From the NCBI RefSeq assembly GCF_036621415.1, contig NZ_CP030941.1, positions 2,168,001 to 2,232,000 of the forward strand: DNA of 64,000 nt. Direction: 5' to 3'. Below are positions 46,185 to 55,906 of this stretch, piece by piece; the stretch's first letter is position 1, and each line of letters begins with the position of its first letter. Under the pieces are notes generated by a model. That model made no database searches and had not been told where the DNA came from. It saw nothing but the letters and a program-made list of their open reading frames with translations. A program made the translations under genes and the position numbers. This stretch comes from Nitratireductor thuwali (GTDB lineage: Bacteria > Pseudomonadota > Alphaproteobacteria > Rhizobiales > Rhizobiaceae).

Positions 46185-46356
46185 CGTGGTGCCTCATCGT
46201 CTTCACGGACCGGTTCGACCGCCCATTCAGGGGCCGTTTCCGGGGAAAAAGTCTAACGCGATTTCGGACCCCATAACCACAGATCGCGCCCCTGTCAAAG
46301 CCTATTGAGGCTTGGCCCCGGATGGGCGGCGGCAGGCGGCCCGCGGCGGGGGATGA

Positions 46357-47760
<1,404 letters not shown>

Positions 47761-47769
47761 GAGAACGCT

Positions 47770-48474
47770 ATGGGTAGCGAAAAAACGGCGATGATCGTTG
47801 GCGGCGGAAGCGGCATGGGAGCCGAAGCCGCACGCAAGCTTTCCGCCGATGGCTATCAGGTCGCCATCCTGTCCTCCTCCGGCAAGGGTGAGGCGCTCGC
47901 GAACGAGTTGGGCGGCCTGGGCTTCACCGGCTCCAACCGGAATCCGGACGATCTGAAGCGCTTCGTCGACATGACAGTGGAGCGTTTCGGCCGCATCGAC
48001 GCGCTCATCAACGGAGCGGGTCACGGGCCAAAAGGCCCGGTGCTGGAGATCTCCGACGAAGATTGGCATATCGGCATGGAGACGTATCTGCTCAACGTCA
48101 TCCGTGCGACACGGCTGGTGACGCCGGTCATGCTGGCGCAGGGATCGGGCTCGATCGTCAACATATCCACCTATGCGACGTTCGAGCCGGAGGAGATGTT
48201 TCCTACCTCGGGTGTTTTCCGCGCCGGGCTGGCGGCGTTCACCAAGCTCTTCTGCGACAGATATGCGGTCCGCAATCTGCGCATGAACAACGTCCTTCCC
48301 GGCTTCATCGATTCCCTGCCGGAAAAAGAGGACCGTCGCTCGCGCATCCCCATGGGTCGCTACGGATCGGCGGACGAGGTCGCCGAGCTTATCTTGTTCC
48401 TGGCTTCCGAAAAGTCGGCCTACATCACCGGCCAGAACATCCGCATAGACGGCGGCATTACGAGGTCCGTGTGA
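47770..48474 (+). CDS. SDR-fold protein with replaced catalytic residues
   Basis: A 234-residue short-chain dehydrogenase-fold protein with an intact cofactor motif (VGGGSGMG) and NGAG. The catalytic positions differ: after NIST the expected Tyr is Ser and the expected Lys is Arg ([13 protein letters not shown]), and the catalytic Ser position is Thr. It may be non-catalytic or use other residues. It lies between aroA and cmk and its stop overlaps the cmk start, so it is made with them. Confidence 0.82.
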   Translation: MGSEKTAMIVGGGSGMGAEAARKLSADGYQVAILSSSGKGEALANELGGLGFTGSNRNPDDLKRFVDMTVERFGRIDALINGAGHGPKGPVLEISDEDWHIGMETYLLNVIRATRLVTPVMLAQGSGSIVNISTYATFEPEEMFPTSGVFRAGLAAFTKLFCDRYAVRNLRMNNVLPGFIDSLPEKEDRRSRIPMGRYGSADEVAELILFLASEKSAYITGQNIRIDGGITRSV

Positions 48475-49118
48475 GCGGCCCCCAAAAGATCATGGCCATC
48501 GCCATCGATGGCCCTGCTGCCTCGGGCAAGGGCACGCTGGCACGTCGGCTGGCGGCGAAATACGGACTTCACCACCTGGATACCGGCCTCACATATCGGG
48601 CCGTGGCCAAGGCTCTTCTCGACAAGGGCCTTCCGCTGGACGACGAGGCCGTGGCCGAGCGCGAGGCAAGGACGCTCGATCTCTCCAGGTTGGACCGCGA
48701 GCTGCTTTCGACCCACGAGGTCGGCGAGGCGGCATCCAGGGTGGCGGTGATGCCGGGCGTGCGCCGGGCGCTGGTGGAAAAGCAGCGCGCATTTGCCGCC
48801 ATGCCGCCCGGCGCGATCCTCGATGGGCGGGACATCGGCACGGTGGTTTGCCCCGATGCACCGGTGAAGCTCTACGTGACGGCGAGCGCGGCCGTGCGCG
48901 CCGAGCGGCGCTGGAAGGAGGTCGTGGAGCAGGGCGGCAGGGCCGAATATGCGCAGATTCTGGCCGATGTGGAGCGCCGCGACGCGCGCGATATGGGCCG
49001 CGCCGACAGCCCGCTGCGGCCGGCGGACGACGCGCACTTGCTAGATACGAGCGAAATGGATATAGAGACCGCGTTTCAGGCCGCTTGCGCTTATATAGAC
49101 GCCGCATTTGGCCGCTGA
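48471..49118 (+). CDS. cmk: cytidylate kinase
   Basis: A 215-residue kinase: [18 protein letters not shown] (P-loop), [27 protein letters not shown] and [17 protein letters not shown]. It phosphorylates CMP and dCMP. GTG at 48471 overlaps the SDR stop (GTGA) and has GAGG nearby; ATG at 48492 is the alternative start. The aroA-cmk-rpsA order is conserved in rhizobia. Confidence 0.93.
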   Translation: MSGPQKIMAIAIDGPAASGKGTLARRLAAKYGLHHLDTGLTYRAVAKALLDKGLPLDDEAVAEREARTLDLSRLDRELLSTHEVGEAASRVAVMPGVRRALVEKQRAFAAMPPGAILDGRDIGTVVCPDAPVKLYVTASAAVRAERRWKEVVEQGGRAEYAQILADVERRDARDMGRADSPLRPADDAHLLDTSEMDIETAFQAACAYIDAAFGR

Positions 49119-49262
49119 GACGAAAACCGGCCTGCCAAGCATCCTTATGCGCCGGAAAAGCCGCGAAAGCGGCCAGAGCAGACTGCTCGGGTGCCCGGCG
49201 GGCCACATGCAACACGAACCACCGGCGCCAGCCCCTCCAAAAGGGGTGTTTCAGGAGCATCA

Positions 49263-50969
49263 ATGTCACAATTTAATCCGACTCGCGACGATTTCGCGAG
49301 CCTTCTCGAAGAATCCTTCTCCGAGCGCGACGCGGGCGAAGGGTCCGTCGTCAAGGGCGTCATCACGGCCATCGAAAAAGACATGGCCATCATCGATGTC
49401 GGCCTCAAGGTCGAAGGGCGCGTGCCGCTGAAGGAATTCGGCGCCAAGGCCAAGGACGGCCAGATGAAGGTGGGCGACGAGGTCGAGGTCTACGTCGAAC
49501 GCATCGAGAATGCGCTCGGCGAGGCCATGCTCAGCCGTGAGAAGGCGCGCCGCGAGGAGAGCTGGGTCAAGCTCGAAGAGAAGTTCAACAATGGCGAGCG
49601 CGTCGAAGGCGTGATCTTCAATCAGGTCAAGGGCGGCTTCACTGTCGATCTCGACGGCGCCGTCGCCTTCCTGCCGCGCAGCCAGGTGGACATCCGTCCG
49701 ATCCGCGATGTATCGCCGCTCATGCACACGCCGCAGCCTTTCGAGATCCTCAAGATGGACAAGCGCCGCGGCAACATCGTCGTCTCGCGCCGTACCGTGC
49801 TCGAAGAGAGCCGGGCCGAGCAGCGCTCGGAGATCGTGCAGAACCTCGAAGAGGGCCAGGTGGTCGAGGGCATGGTCAAGAACATCACCGATTACGGTGC
49901 GTTCGTCGACCTCGGCGGCATCGACGGCCTGCTGCATGTCACCGACATGGCATGGCGCCGCGTCAACCATCCGACCGAAATCCTCAATATCGGCCAGACG
50001 GTGAAGGTGCAGATCATCCGCATCAACCAGGAGACGCACCGCATCTCGCTCGGTATGAAGCAGCTCGAGGCCGACCCGTGGGAAGGCATCGGCGGCAAGT
50101 ACCCGCTGGGCAAGAAGGTCACCGGCCGCGTTACCAACATCACCGACTACGGCGCCTTCGTGGAGCTGGAGCCGGGCATCGAGGGCCTCATCCACGTCTC
50201 CGAGATGTCCTGGACCAAGAAGAACGTGCACCCCGGCAAGATCCTGTCCACCACGCAGGAAGTCGAGGTCGTCGTTCTCGAGGTCGATCCGGTCAAGCGC
50301 CGCATCTCGCTCGGCCTCAAGCAGACGCTGGAGAACCCGTGGGAAGCCTTCGCGCGCACCCATCCGGCCGGTACGGTGGTCGAGGGCGAGGTCAAGAACA
50401 AGACCGAATTCGGCCTGTTCATCGGCCTGGAAGGCGATGTGGACGGCATGGTGCACCTGTCCGATCTCGATTGGTCGCGTCCCGGCGAGCAGGTGATCGA
50501 GGAGTACAACCGCGGGGACGTGGTTCAGGCGCAGGTTCTCGACGTGGATGTCGAGAAAGAGCGCATTTCGCTCGGCATCAAGCAGCTCGGCCGCGATTCG
50601 GTCGGCGAGGCGGCGGCCTCCGGTGATCTGCGCAAGGGCGCCGTGGTGACCTGCGAAGTCACGGGCGTGAAGGATGGCGGCCTCGAGGTTCGCCTGGTCG
50701 ATCACGATGTCGAATCCTTCATCAAGCGCTCCGACCTGTCGCGTGATCGCGACGAGCAGCGCCCGGAGCGCTTCTCCGTCGGCCAAAAGGTCGATGCCCG
50801 CGTCACCATGTTCGACAAGAAGACGAGACGCCTCAATGTCTCGATCAAGGCGCTGGAAATAGCCGAGGAGAAGGAAGCGGTCGCTCAGTTCGGCTCCACC
50901 GACTCCGGCGCTTCGCTCGGCGACATCCTGGGCGCTGCGCTCAAGAAGCAGGGCGGCGACGAGGAATAG
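49263..50969 (+). CDS. rpsA: 30S ribosomal protein S1
   Basis: A 568-residue protein with six S1/OB-fold repeats, seen as repeated DYGAFVDLGGIDGLLHVTDMAWRR-like blocks. It binds mRNA leaders and helps ribosome docking. The start has CAGGAG 5 bases upstream. A short hairpin (CCCCT ccaaa AGGGG, 49232-49246) sits just before the ribosome binding site and might take part in S1 autoregulation (inference). Confidence 0.96.
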   Translation: MSQFNPTRDDFASLLEESFSERDAGEGSVVKGVITAIEKDMAIIDVGLKVEGRVPLKEFGAKAKDGQMKVGDEVEVYVERIENALGEAMLSREKARREESWVKLEEKFNNGERVEGVIFNQVKGGFTVDLDGAVAFLPRSQVDIRPIRDVSPLMHTPQPFEILKMDKRRGNIVVSRRTVLEESRAEQRSEIVQNLEEGQVVEGMVKNITDYGAFVDLGGIDGLLHVTDMAWRRVNHPTEILNIGQTVKVQIIRINQETHRISLGMKQLEADPWEGIGGKYPLGKKVTGRVTNITDYGAFVELEPGIEGLIHVSEMSWTKKNVHPGKILSTTQEVEVVVLEVDPVKRRISLGLKQTLENPWEAFARTHPAGTVVEGEVKNKTEFGLFIGLEGDVDGMVHLSDLDWSRPGEQVIEEYNRGDVVQAQVLDVDVEKERISLGIKQLGRDSVGEAAASGDLRKGAVVTCEVTGVKDGGLEVRLVDHDVESFIKRSDLSRDRDEQRPERFSVGQKVDARVTMFDKKTRRLNVSIKALEIAEEKEAVAQFGSTDSGASLGDILGAALKKQGGDEE

Positions 50970-50999
50970 TCGAATACCGCACTGACCATTGCATCAAGG

Positions 51000-51031
51000 C
51001 CCCGCCGGAGCGATCCGGCGGGGTTTTGTTT
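51000..51031 (+). terminator. rho-independent terminator of rpsA
   Basis: Perfect 10-bp stem CCCCGCCGGA / TCCGGCGGGG, loop GCGA, followed by TTTTGTTT. It lies 31 bases after the rpsA stop. Confidence 0.95.
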
Positions 51032-51119
51032 GGTTCGGGTGCGGGATCGCGCTCGCCGGCATAAGGGCTAGGAGGCATTCCCGGCTGGCCTGCCTGGAAC
51101 GATAGTCGTCTCCTGGGTA

Positions 51120-51272
51120 CTAGTGCGAGCGCTTCGCAAGATATTGCGGGGAGAAAGCCCGCATCAGCGCAAGAAATCCCTTTCTGAGGACGTCCGAGCG
51201 CGCACGGTTCGCCTGATGGGCGTAGCGCTGCAGTCCGGCGCTGGAGCCGGCACCTATGGTGTAGTGAGACAT
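51120..51272 (-). CDS. small basic protein, 50 residues, function unknown
   Basis: A 50-codon gene below usual length cut-offs. AAGGAGG lies 8 bases before the ATG at 51272, a near-ideal ribosome binding site. The product begins MSHYTIGAGSSAG and ends SPQYLAKRSH; it is basic, with a likely amphipathic helix (VLRKGFLALMRAF). It diverges from the LysR gene across 205 bases that hold inverted repeats, so the LysR protein may control it. I do not recognise the family. Confidence 0.6.
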   Translation of the reverse strand: MSHYTIGAGSSAGLQRYAHQANRARSDVLRKGFLALMRAFSPQYLAKRSH

Positions 51273-51425
51273 TTCAGAGCCTCCTTGATGTCCGCGAGCG
51301 GCCGGGCCTGCGCCAGCGATCGCTTGCGCCGACCAGTTTTATCGCCGTCAACCTGGTGAATAGAAAGGTATCCCGGCTCACCTCGGTCCGGTGTCCGTGT
51401 GCCCAATATAGTTCGGCAGGATACG

Positions 51426-51473
51426 CACACAACATAAATGATTTTCCTCGTTGTGTGAAATATAGTAACACAC
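51426..51473. promoter_or_regulatory. candidate LysR operator with three half-sites
   Basis: CACACAAC (51426-51433) and GTTGTGTG (51450-51457) form a perfect inverted repeat with a 16-base spacer, and a third half-site CACAC (51469-51473) pairs with GTGTG (51453-51457). The last half-site ends 4 bases before the LysR start, which suggests autoregulation. Confidence 0.55.
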
Positions 51474-51477
51474 CCAT

Positions 51478-52392
51478 ATGAGCCGCCGTCTGCCGAACCT
51501 GAATGCCGTCCGCGCCTTCGATGCCGCAGCCCGGCACCAGAGCTTTTCGCGCGCGGCTGATGAACTCGGCGTTACGCATGCCTCGATCAGCCGCTATGTG
51601 AAGAATCTGGAGGCGGAGCTCGGCGTACTCCTGTTCGAACGCCGGCATCGGCAGGTCGCATTGACGGCGGCGGGATCGCGCTATGCGCAGATCGTTGCCG
51701 ACGGGCTGATGCTGATTTCGCTCGATACGGGCACCAAGGTGGCGCGGAACGCGAAAGGGAGGGTGGTCGTCGAGGCCGATTCTGACCTTGCATTGCTGTG
51801 GCTCATGCCTCTGTTGGACAAGAATGCGCTGGATACGCTCGGTATAGAACTAGAATTGCGCTCCTACGCCGAACCGCCGCGCACCATCGCTCCGGATGCG
51901 GATCTGGCCCTCACCTGGGGGCCGATGGATGTGCCGGGCTTTTCCCGTGAACTTTTCCTGGATTTCACGTCTTTTCCGGTCTGTGCCCCCGATCAGGCCG
52001 AGCAGGTAATTGATCGTGGACTGGAGGCGCAGACACTTATCCACGACCGCGCGCTGAATGGTTGGGACGAGACGCTGAAACGTAGTGGAGCCAGTCTGGA
52101 TGCCGCCAGCGGCTACCTGATGTTTCACCGGACCTATCTCTGTCTTGACGCCGCCGCAAGGGGAGTGGGAGTCGCGATCGGCGATGATGTCACGGCGGGC
52201 GCGATGCTGCGTCAGGGCAGGCTGGTCCGGCCCTGCGGCCCAAACCTCCCCGGCCGCAAATCATTCTATCTCTCCTCCAGTTCGCGCCGGCCGAGCCGGC
52301 CTGCTGTTGAGGCGATGCGCTCCTGGCTGCTGAGCCGCGCAACGGAACATGCCGAATGGGCGAAGCAGGAGGGCTTGTCGCCATCGGCGTAG
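51478..52392 (+). CDS. LysR family transcriptional regulator (GcvA-like)
   Basis: A 304-residue regulator: N-terminal LysR helix-turn-helix (LNAVRAFDAAARHQSFSRAADELGVTHASISRYVKNLEAELG) and a type 2 periplasmic-binding-fold effector domain. The DNA-binding part resembles the GcvA/AmpR group. There is no strong ribosome binding site; the operator-like repeats run up to the start. Target and effector are unknown; the divergent 50-codon gene is the nearest candidate. Confidence 0.88.
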   Translation: MSRRLPNLNAVRAFDAAARHQSFSRAADELGVTHASISRYVKNLEAELGVLLFERRHRQVALTAAGSRYAQIVADGLMLISLDTGTKVARNAKGRVVVEADSDLALLWLMPLLDKNALDTLGIELELRSYAEPPRTIAPDADLALTWGPMDVPGFSRELFLDFTSFPVCAPDQAEQVIDRGLEAQTLIHDRALNGWDETLKRSGASLDAASGYLMFHRTYLCLDAAARGVGVAIGDDVTAGAMLRQGRLVRPCGPNLPGRKSFYLSSSSRRPSRPAVEAMRSWLLSRATEHAEWAKQEGLSPSA

Positions 52393-52493
52393 ATCGCTGC
52401 CGCCTGGCGGCCAGATCGCTTCGGGAGCGGCAACGCTACTGCAAGCGTGTGTGCGCGAGGATGATCTACCTGCTTACGAAATCGATAGTTTCC

Positions 52494-52697
52494 TCACCAG
52501 TGCGGTGGCTTGGTCACCGGCACGTCCGGCGCCGTCTGCTCCTCCAGCGCCAGGAAGCGCTCGGTGAGCCTGTCGAGCTTCTTTTGCAGAAGGTCCACGG
52601 TCTTCCATTGCTCGGCGAGCCCGGCGGAAAGCTCCTCGATGGTCTTTTCCTGCTCGGCGACCAGCATTTCCAGTTTTTCGAGCCGTTTCTCGCTCAT
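52494..52697 (-). CDS. slyX: SlyX family protein
   Basis: A 67-residue coiled-coil protein: EKRLEKLEMLVAEQEKTIEELSAGL and the SlyX ending KPPHW. Function in general is unclear. It starts inside the stop of the thioesterase gene (ATGA), so the two are co-translated. Confidence 0.88.
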   Translation of the reverse strand: MSEKRLEKLEMLVAEQEKTIEELSAGLAEQWKTVDLLQKKLDRLTERFLALEEQTAPDVPVTKPPHW

Positions 52698-53131
52698 GTG
52701 GCGATTGTCTCCAGTAGCGCGCGCAATCCGGGCGCAAGTGCCTGAGGGCGGCGGCTTTCGCGGTCCACATAGACATGCACGAAGAAGCCCTCGGCCGCCG
52801 CCGTCTCTTCCTCATTGCGGAACAGCGCGACCTCGTAGCGCACCGAGCTCCTGCCCAGATGCGCCACACGCAATCCCGCGGTCACCGCGTCCGGAAATGC
52901 CATTTCGGCGAAATAGCGGCAGCCCGTCTCCACCACCAGGCCGATCTGCTCTCCCCTGCCGATATCGAGAACGCCGCTCTCGATCAGCCAGCCGTTAACC
53001 GCCGTGTCGAACAGGGAATAGTGCACGACATTGTTCATGTGGCCATAAATGTCGTTGTCCATCCATCGTGTCGGGATGGTCCGAAAGGCCCGATAGGACG
53101 CGCGATTGGAAGGGGCGGGACGGTCGATCAT
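52694..53131 (-). CDS. acyl-CoA thioesterase, 4HBT family
   Basis: A 145-residue hot-dog fold thioesterase with the 4-hydroxybenzoyl-CoA thioesterase motif [25 protein letters not shown]; the Asp in this motif is the usual catalytic residue. It probably hydrolyses acyl-CoA esters in the cytosol. It is the first gene of a pair with slyX. Specific substrate unknown. Confidence 0.87.
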   Translation of the reverse strand: MIDRPAPSNRASYRAFRTIPTRWMDNDIYGHMNNVVHYSLFDTAVNGWLIESGVLDIGRGEQIGLVVETGCRYFAEMAFPDAVTAGLRVAHLGRSSVRYEVALFRNEEETAAAEGFFVHVYVDRESRRPQALAPGLRALLETIAT

Positions 53132-53204
53132 GCCGGCGATCCAGACATGCCGCTTCGCATGAGGGGCGCTGCCGATCCTGCGAAGCTGAAAGAGCGTGGC
53201 AGGA

Positions 53205-53294
53205 TGGCGGAGAGAGAGGGATTCGAACCCTCGATACGGTTTCCCGTATACACGCGTTCCAGGCGTGCGCCTTCAACCACTCGGCCACCTCTCC
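53205..53294 (-). tRNA. tRNA-Ser (anticodon GGA)
   Basis: 90 bases including CCA, with the long variable arm of class II tRNAs. Acceptor GGAGAGG / TCTCTCC, anticodon stem CACGC/GCGTG with loop CTGGAAC giving GGA, T-loop TTCGAAT. No integrase or att-like duplication is seen beside it. Confidence 0.94.
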
Positions 53295-53568
53295 GCATAC
53301 CGTCCGCTGCTAGGCAGGCCCGACGGCTGGAACATCGAACGATGTCCGGGCTCATCTAGTCGAAATGTTGCTTAATGCCAAGACGTGGGGAGCGCTTTTC
53401 CGGCGCCGGGCAAAATTAGCTGCCTATCAAATCCTCGTGTGAAGATTGCCACCGCGTCCTGCCGGGCCTATCTCAGGGGGGCTGGAGGCGGGCGGGCGGT
53501 ATTCCGCGGCGCCGCCGGCGATAAAGGCCGGCCTTTCCGGGCGGATGAGATGACGGGAGAATGTGAGG

Positions 53569-53883
53569 ATGCGGTTCGTTGTTCGCATGCTGGGAATGGC
53601 CTCACTGGCCGTCGCCATCATCATGGCGGTATCCGACGCGACGCGCTCCATCGCGGCGGGAGAGTGGATAGCCACGCCGCTCGGCCAGAGCTGGTACTCC
53701 GTGTCCCCCGATACGCTCAACCTGGCCCAGGCGACCGTGCAGCGCTATCTCCTGCCTGCCCTTTGGGACCCGGTGATCGTCTTCGTCCTCACCCTGCCCG
53801 GCTGGGCGGTCTTTGCCGTTCTGGCCCTCATCCTTCATTTGATCGGCCTGCCGCGCCGTCATCGCAAACCGGCCTCGGCCTGA
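53569..53883 (+). CDS. small membrane protein of unknown function
   Basis: A 104-residue protein with two membrane helices (about residues 6-24 and 67-93: [25 protein letters not shown]) and a loop with a conserved-looking [21 protein letters not shown] at 53563 is an alternative start. It precedes msrA by 22 bases and may be co-transcribed. No family is recognised. Confidence 0.65.
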   Translation: MRFVVRMLGMASLAVAIIMAVSDATRSIAAGEWIATPLGQSWYSVSPDTLNLAQATVQRYLLPALWDPVIVFVLTLPGWAVFAVLALILHLIGLPRRHRKPASA

Positions 53884-53905
53884 GGCTGCCGCCAGGAGAA
53901 ACGGG

Positions 53906-54571
53906 ATGTTCTTTCTTGCCGACCTGATGAACAAGAAGACCAAGCTGCCGACGCCCGACGAGGCATTGCCCGGGCGCGCCGAGCCCATTCCCACCGCCGA
54001 AAAGCACTTGGTGAGCGGGCGGCCGCTCAAAGGGCCCTATCCGGAGGGCATGGAGGTGGCTTATTTCGGCATGGGGTGCTTTTGGGGCGCCGAACGCCTG
54101 TTCTGGCAGACGGACGGCGTATGGGTGACGGCGGTCGGCTATGCCGGCGGCCACACGCCCAATCCCACCTATCGCGAGACGACGACCGGCCTCACCGGCC
54201 ACGCCGAAGTCGTGCAGGTGGTTTACGATCCTTCGATCGTCTCCTTCGAGGCGCTTTTGAAGATATTCTGGGAAAGCCACGATCCCACTCATGGCATGCG
54301 CCAGGGCAATGACGTCGGCACCACCTACCGCTCCGCCATCTACACGACGACCAACGCGCAGCTGAAAGCAGCCAAGGCCTCGAAGGAGGAGTACCAGCGC
54401 GCGCTTTCGGGTGCCGGCGGCGGCAAGATCACCACCGAGATCGCGCCAGCGCCGACATTCTATTATGCGGAGGCCGACCATCAGCAATATCTGGCTGCCA
54501 ATCCCGGCGGCTATTGCGGTCTCAGGGGCACTGGCGTCGAATGTCCGGCCCCCGCCGTGGGGGCGCGCTGA
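53906..54571 (+). CDS. msrA: peptide-methionine (S)-S-oxide reductase
   Basis: A 221-residue MsrA with the catalytic [13 protein letters not shown] motif, VGYAGG, and [11 protein letters not shown]. It repairs oxidised methionine. A recycling Cys is present in the C-terminal [13 protein letters not shown]. About 45 extra N-terminal residues precede the core, as in other rhizobial MsrA. No signal peptide, so cytoplasmic. Confidence 0.94.
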   Translation: MFFLADLMNKKTKLPTPDEALPGRAEPIPTAEKHLVSGRPLKGPYPEGMEVAYFGMGCFWGAERLFWQTDGVWVTAVGYAGGHTPNPTYRETTTGLTGHAEVVQVVYDPSIVSFEALLKIFWESHDPTHGMRQGNDVGTTYRSAIYTTTNAQLKAAKASKEEYQRALSGAGGGKITTEIAPAPTFYYAEADHQQYLAANPGGYCGLRGTGVECPAPAVGAR

Positions 54572-54762
54572 CGATCCGCCGGCTGCGCATGCCGGCCTGA
54601 CGGTCGAATGATGCGCAGGTCGGATTTTCCGCGTGAAATTTGCCATGGCCCATGCCAAAGTGCGGCCTGAGCGGGAAAAAATTTCCGCCGGGGGCAGGCG
54701 TCGCGAGCTGCAAGTGCGCGCTTCCAGCTTCCTCAAAATGTAACCTACAGGGTGTGGATCAC

Positions 54763-55761
54763 ATGAAGCGTTTTGTTTTGGGCCTTTTGGCCGCAACCGC
54801 ATTGTCCGGCGCAGCCGTGGCGCAGGAGGATTTCTCGCCGGCGCTGCTTTATGACCTGGGCGGGAAGTTCGACAAGTCCTTTAACGAGATGGCCTATACC
54901 GGCGCGGAACGTTTCAAGGAAGAAACCGGCGTCGAATATGTGGAGTTCGAGATTTCCAACGACGCTCAGCGCGAGCAGGCGCTGCGGCGCTTCGCCGAGC
55001 GCGGGCATAATCCCATCGTGATGGCCGGCTTCACCTGGGTCGAGTATCTCAACAAGGTCGCGCCGGAATATCCGGACGTCGATTTCACCATCATCGACGA
55101 TGTGGTCGATCAGCCCAATGTGCGCTCCGTCACCTTTAAGGAGCAGGAGGGCTCCTATCTCGTCGGCATCCTGGCCGCGATGGCTTCGGAAACCGGAACC
55201 GTGGGCTTCATTGGCGGCATGGAAGTGCCGCTCATCGGCAAGTTCGAATGCGGCTATGTGGGCGGCGTTAAGGCGGCCGATCCGGACACCACGGTCATCC
55301 GCAACTACACCGGCGACACGCCTTCGGCCTGGAATGATCCCACCAAGGGCGCCGAGATCGCCCGTACGCAGATGGATCAGGGCGCGGACGTGATCTACCA
55401 TGCCGCCGGCGGCACCGGCGTCGGCGTGCTCCAGGCGGTCGCGGATGCCGGCAAGCTGGGCATCGGCGTCGATTCCAACCAGAACAGCCTGCATCCGGGC
55501 CACGTTCTGACATCGATGGTGAAGAAGGTCGACGTCGCCGTCTACGATTCTTTCATGGACGCAAAGAACGATGAGTTCACCTACGGAGTGCAGAATGTGG
55601 GCTTGGCCGAGGACGCGGTCGGCTATTCGCTCGACGAGCATAATAAGAGCCTCATCACGGACGAGATGAAGGCGGCGGCCGAAGATGCCAAGGCGAAGAT
55701 CATCGCCGGCGAGATCGAGGTGCACAACTATCTCGAGGACAACAGCTGCCCCTACTGGTAA
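54763..55761 (+). CDS. BMP family ABC transporter substrate-binding protein
   Basis: A 332-residue periplasmic protein with signal peptide MKRFVLGLLAATALSGAAVAQ and the PnrA/BMP pattern (GGKFDKSFNEMAYTGAERF, GFIGGMEVPLIGKFECGY, DSNQNSLHPGHVLTSMVKKVD). The family binds nucleosides or related compounds for ABC import. It has no lipobox Cys. No ATPase or permease genes are next to it, so it works with components encoded elsewhere or with a different partner. Confidence 0.87.
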   Translation: MKRFVLGLLAATALSGAAVAQEDFSPALLYDLGGKFDKSFNEMAYTGAERFKEETGVEYVEFEISNDAQREQALRRFAERGHNPIVMAGFTWVEYLNKVAPEYPDVDFTIIDDVVDQPNVRSVTFKEQEGSYLVGILAAMASETGTVGFIGGMEVPLIGKFECGYVGGVKAADPDTTVIRNYTGDTPSAWNDPTKGAEIARTQMDQGADVIYHAAGGTGVGVLQAVADAGKLGIGVDSNQNSLHPGHVLTSMVKKVDVAVYDSFMDAKNDEFTYGVQNVGLAEDAVGYSLDEHNKSLITDEMKAAAEDAKAKIIAGEIEVHNYLEDNSCPYW

Positions 55762-55781
55762 TCCTTGTCTGACGCTACCGG

Positions 55782-55806
55782 AAAGGGGCCGCTTGCGGCC
55801 CTTTTT
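55782..55806 (+). terminator. rho-independent terminator after the BMP gene
   Basis: GGGCCGC (55786-55792) pairs with GCGGCCC (55795-55801) around a TT loop, followed by TTTTT. It starts 20 bases after the stop codon. Confidence 0.85.
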
Positions 55807-55822
55807 CATATCGTAGCCGCTG

Positions 55823-55868
55823 GAGCAGTTCCGGGAAAAGCGGAAGCCGGTTCCCGGCCCGGAGTTGA
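55823..55868. repeat. palindromic repeat (family B)
   Basis: GAGCAGTTCCGGGAAAAG ... CCGGTTCCCGGCCCGGAGTTG; CCGGGAA pairs with TTCCCGG. It follows the terminator and precedes the peptidase gene. Confidence 0.65.
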
Positions 55869-55906
55869 CCAGCACCCGATGAGCCGCCGTTTCAGAAGGA
55901 CTTTCC

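Noticed and set aside
53205-53294. tRNA-Ser as an integration site
   Set aside because: No integrase gene, no direct repeat of the tRNA end and no change in gene content nearby.
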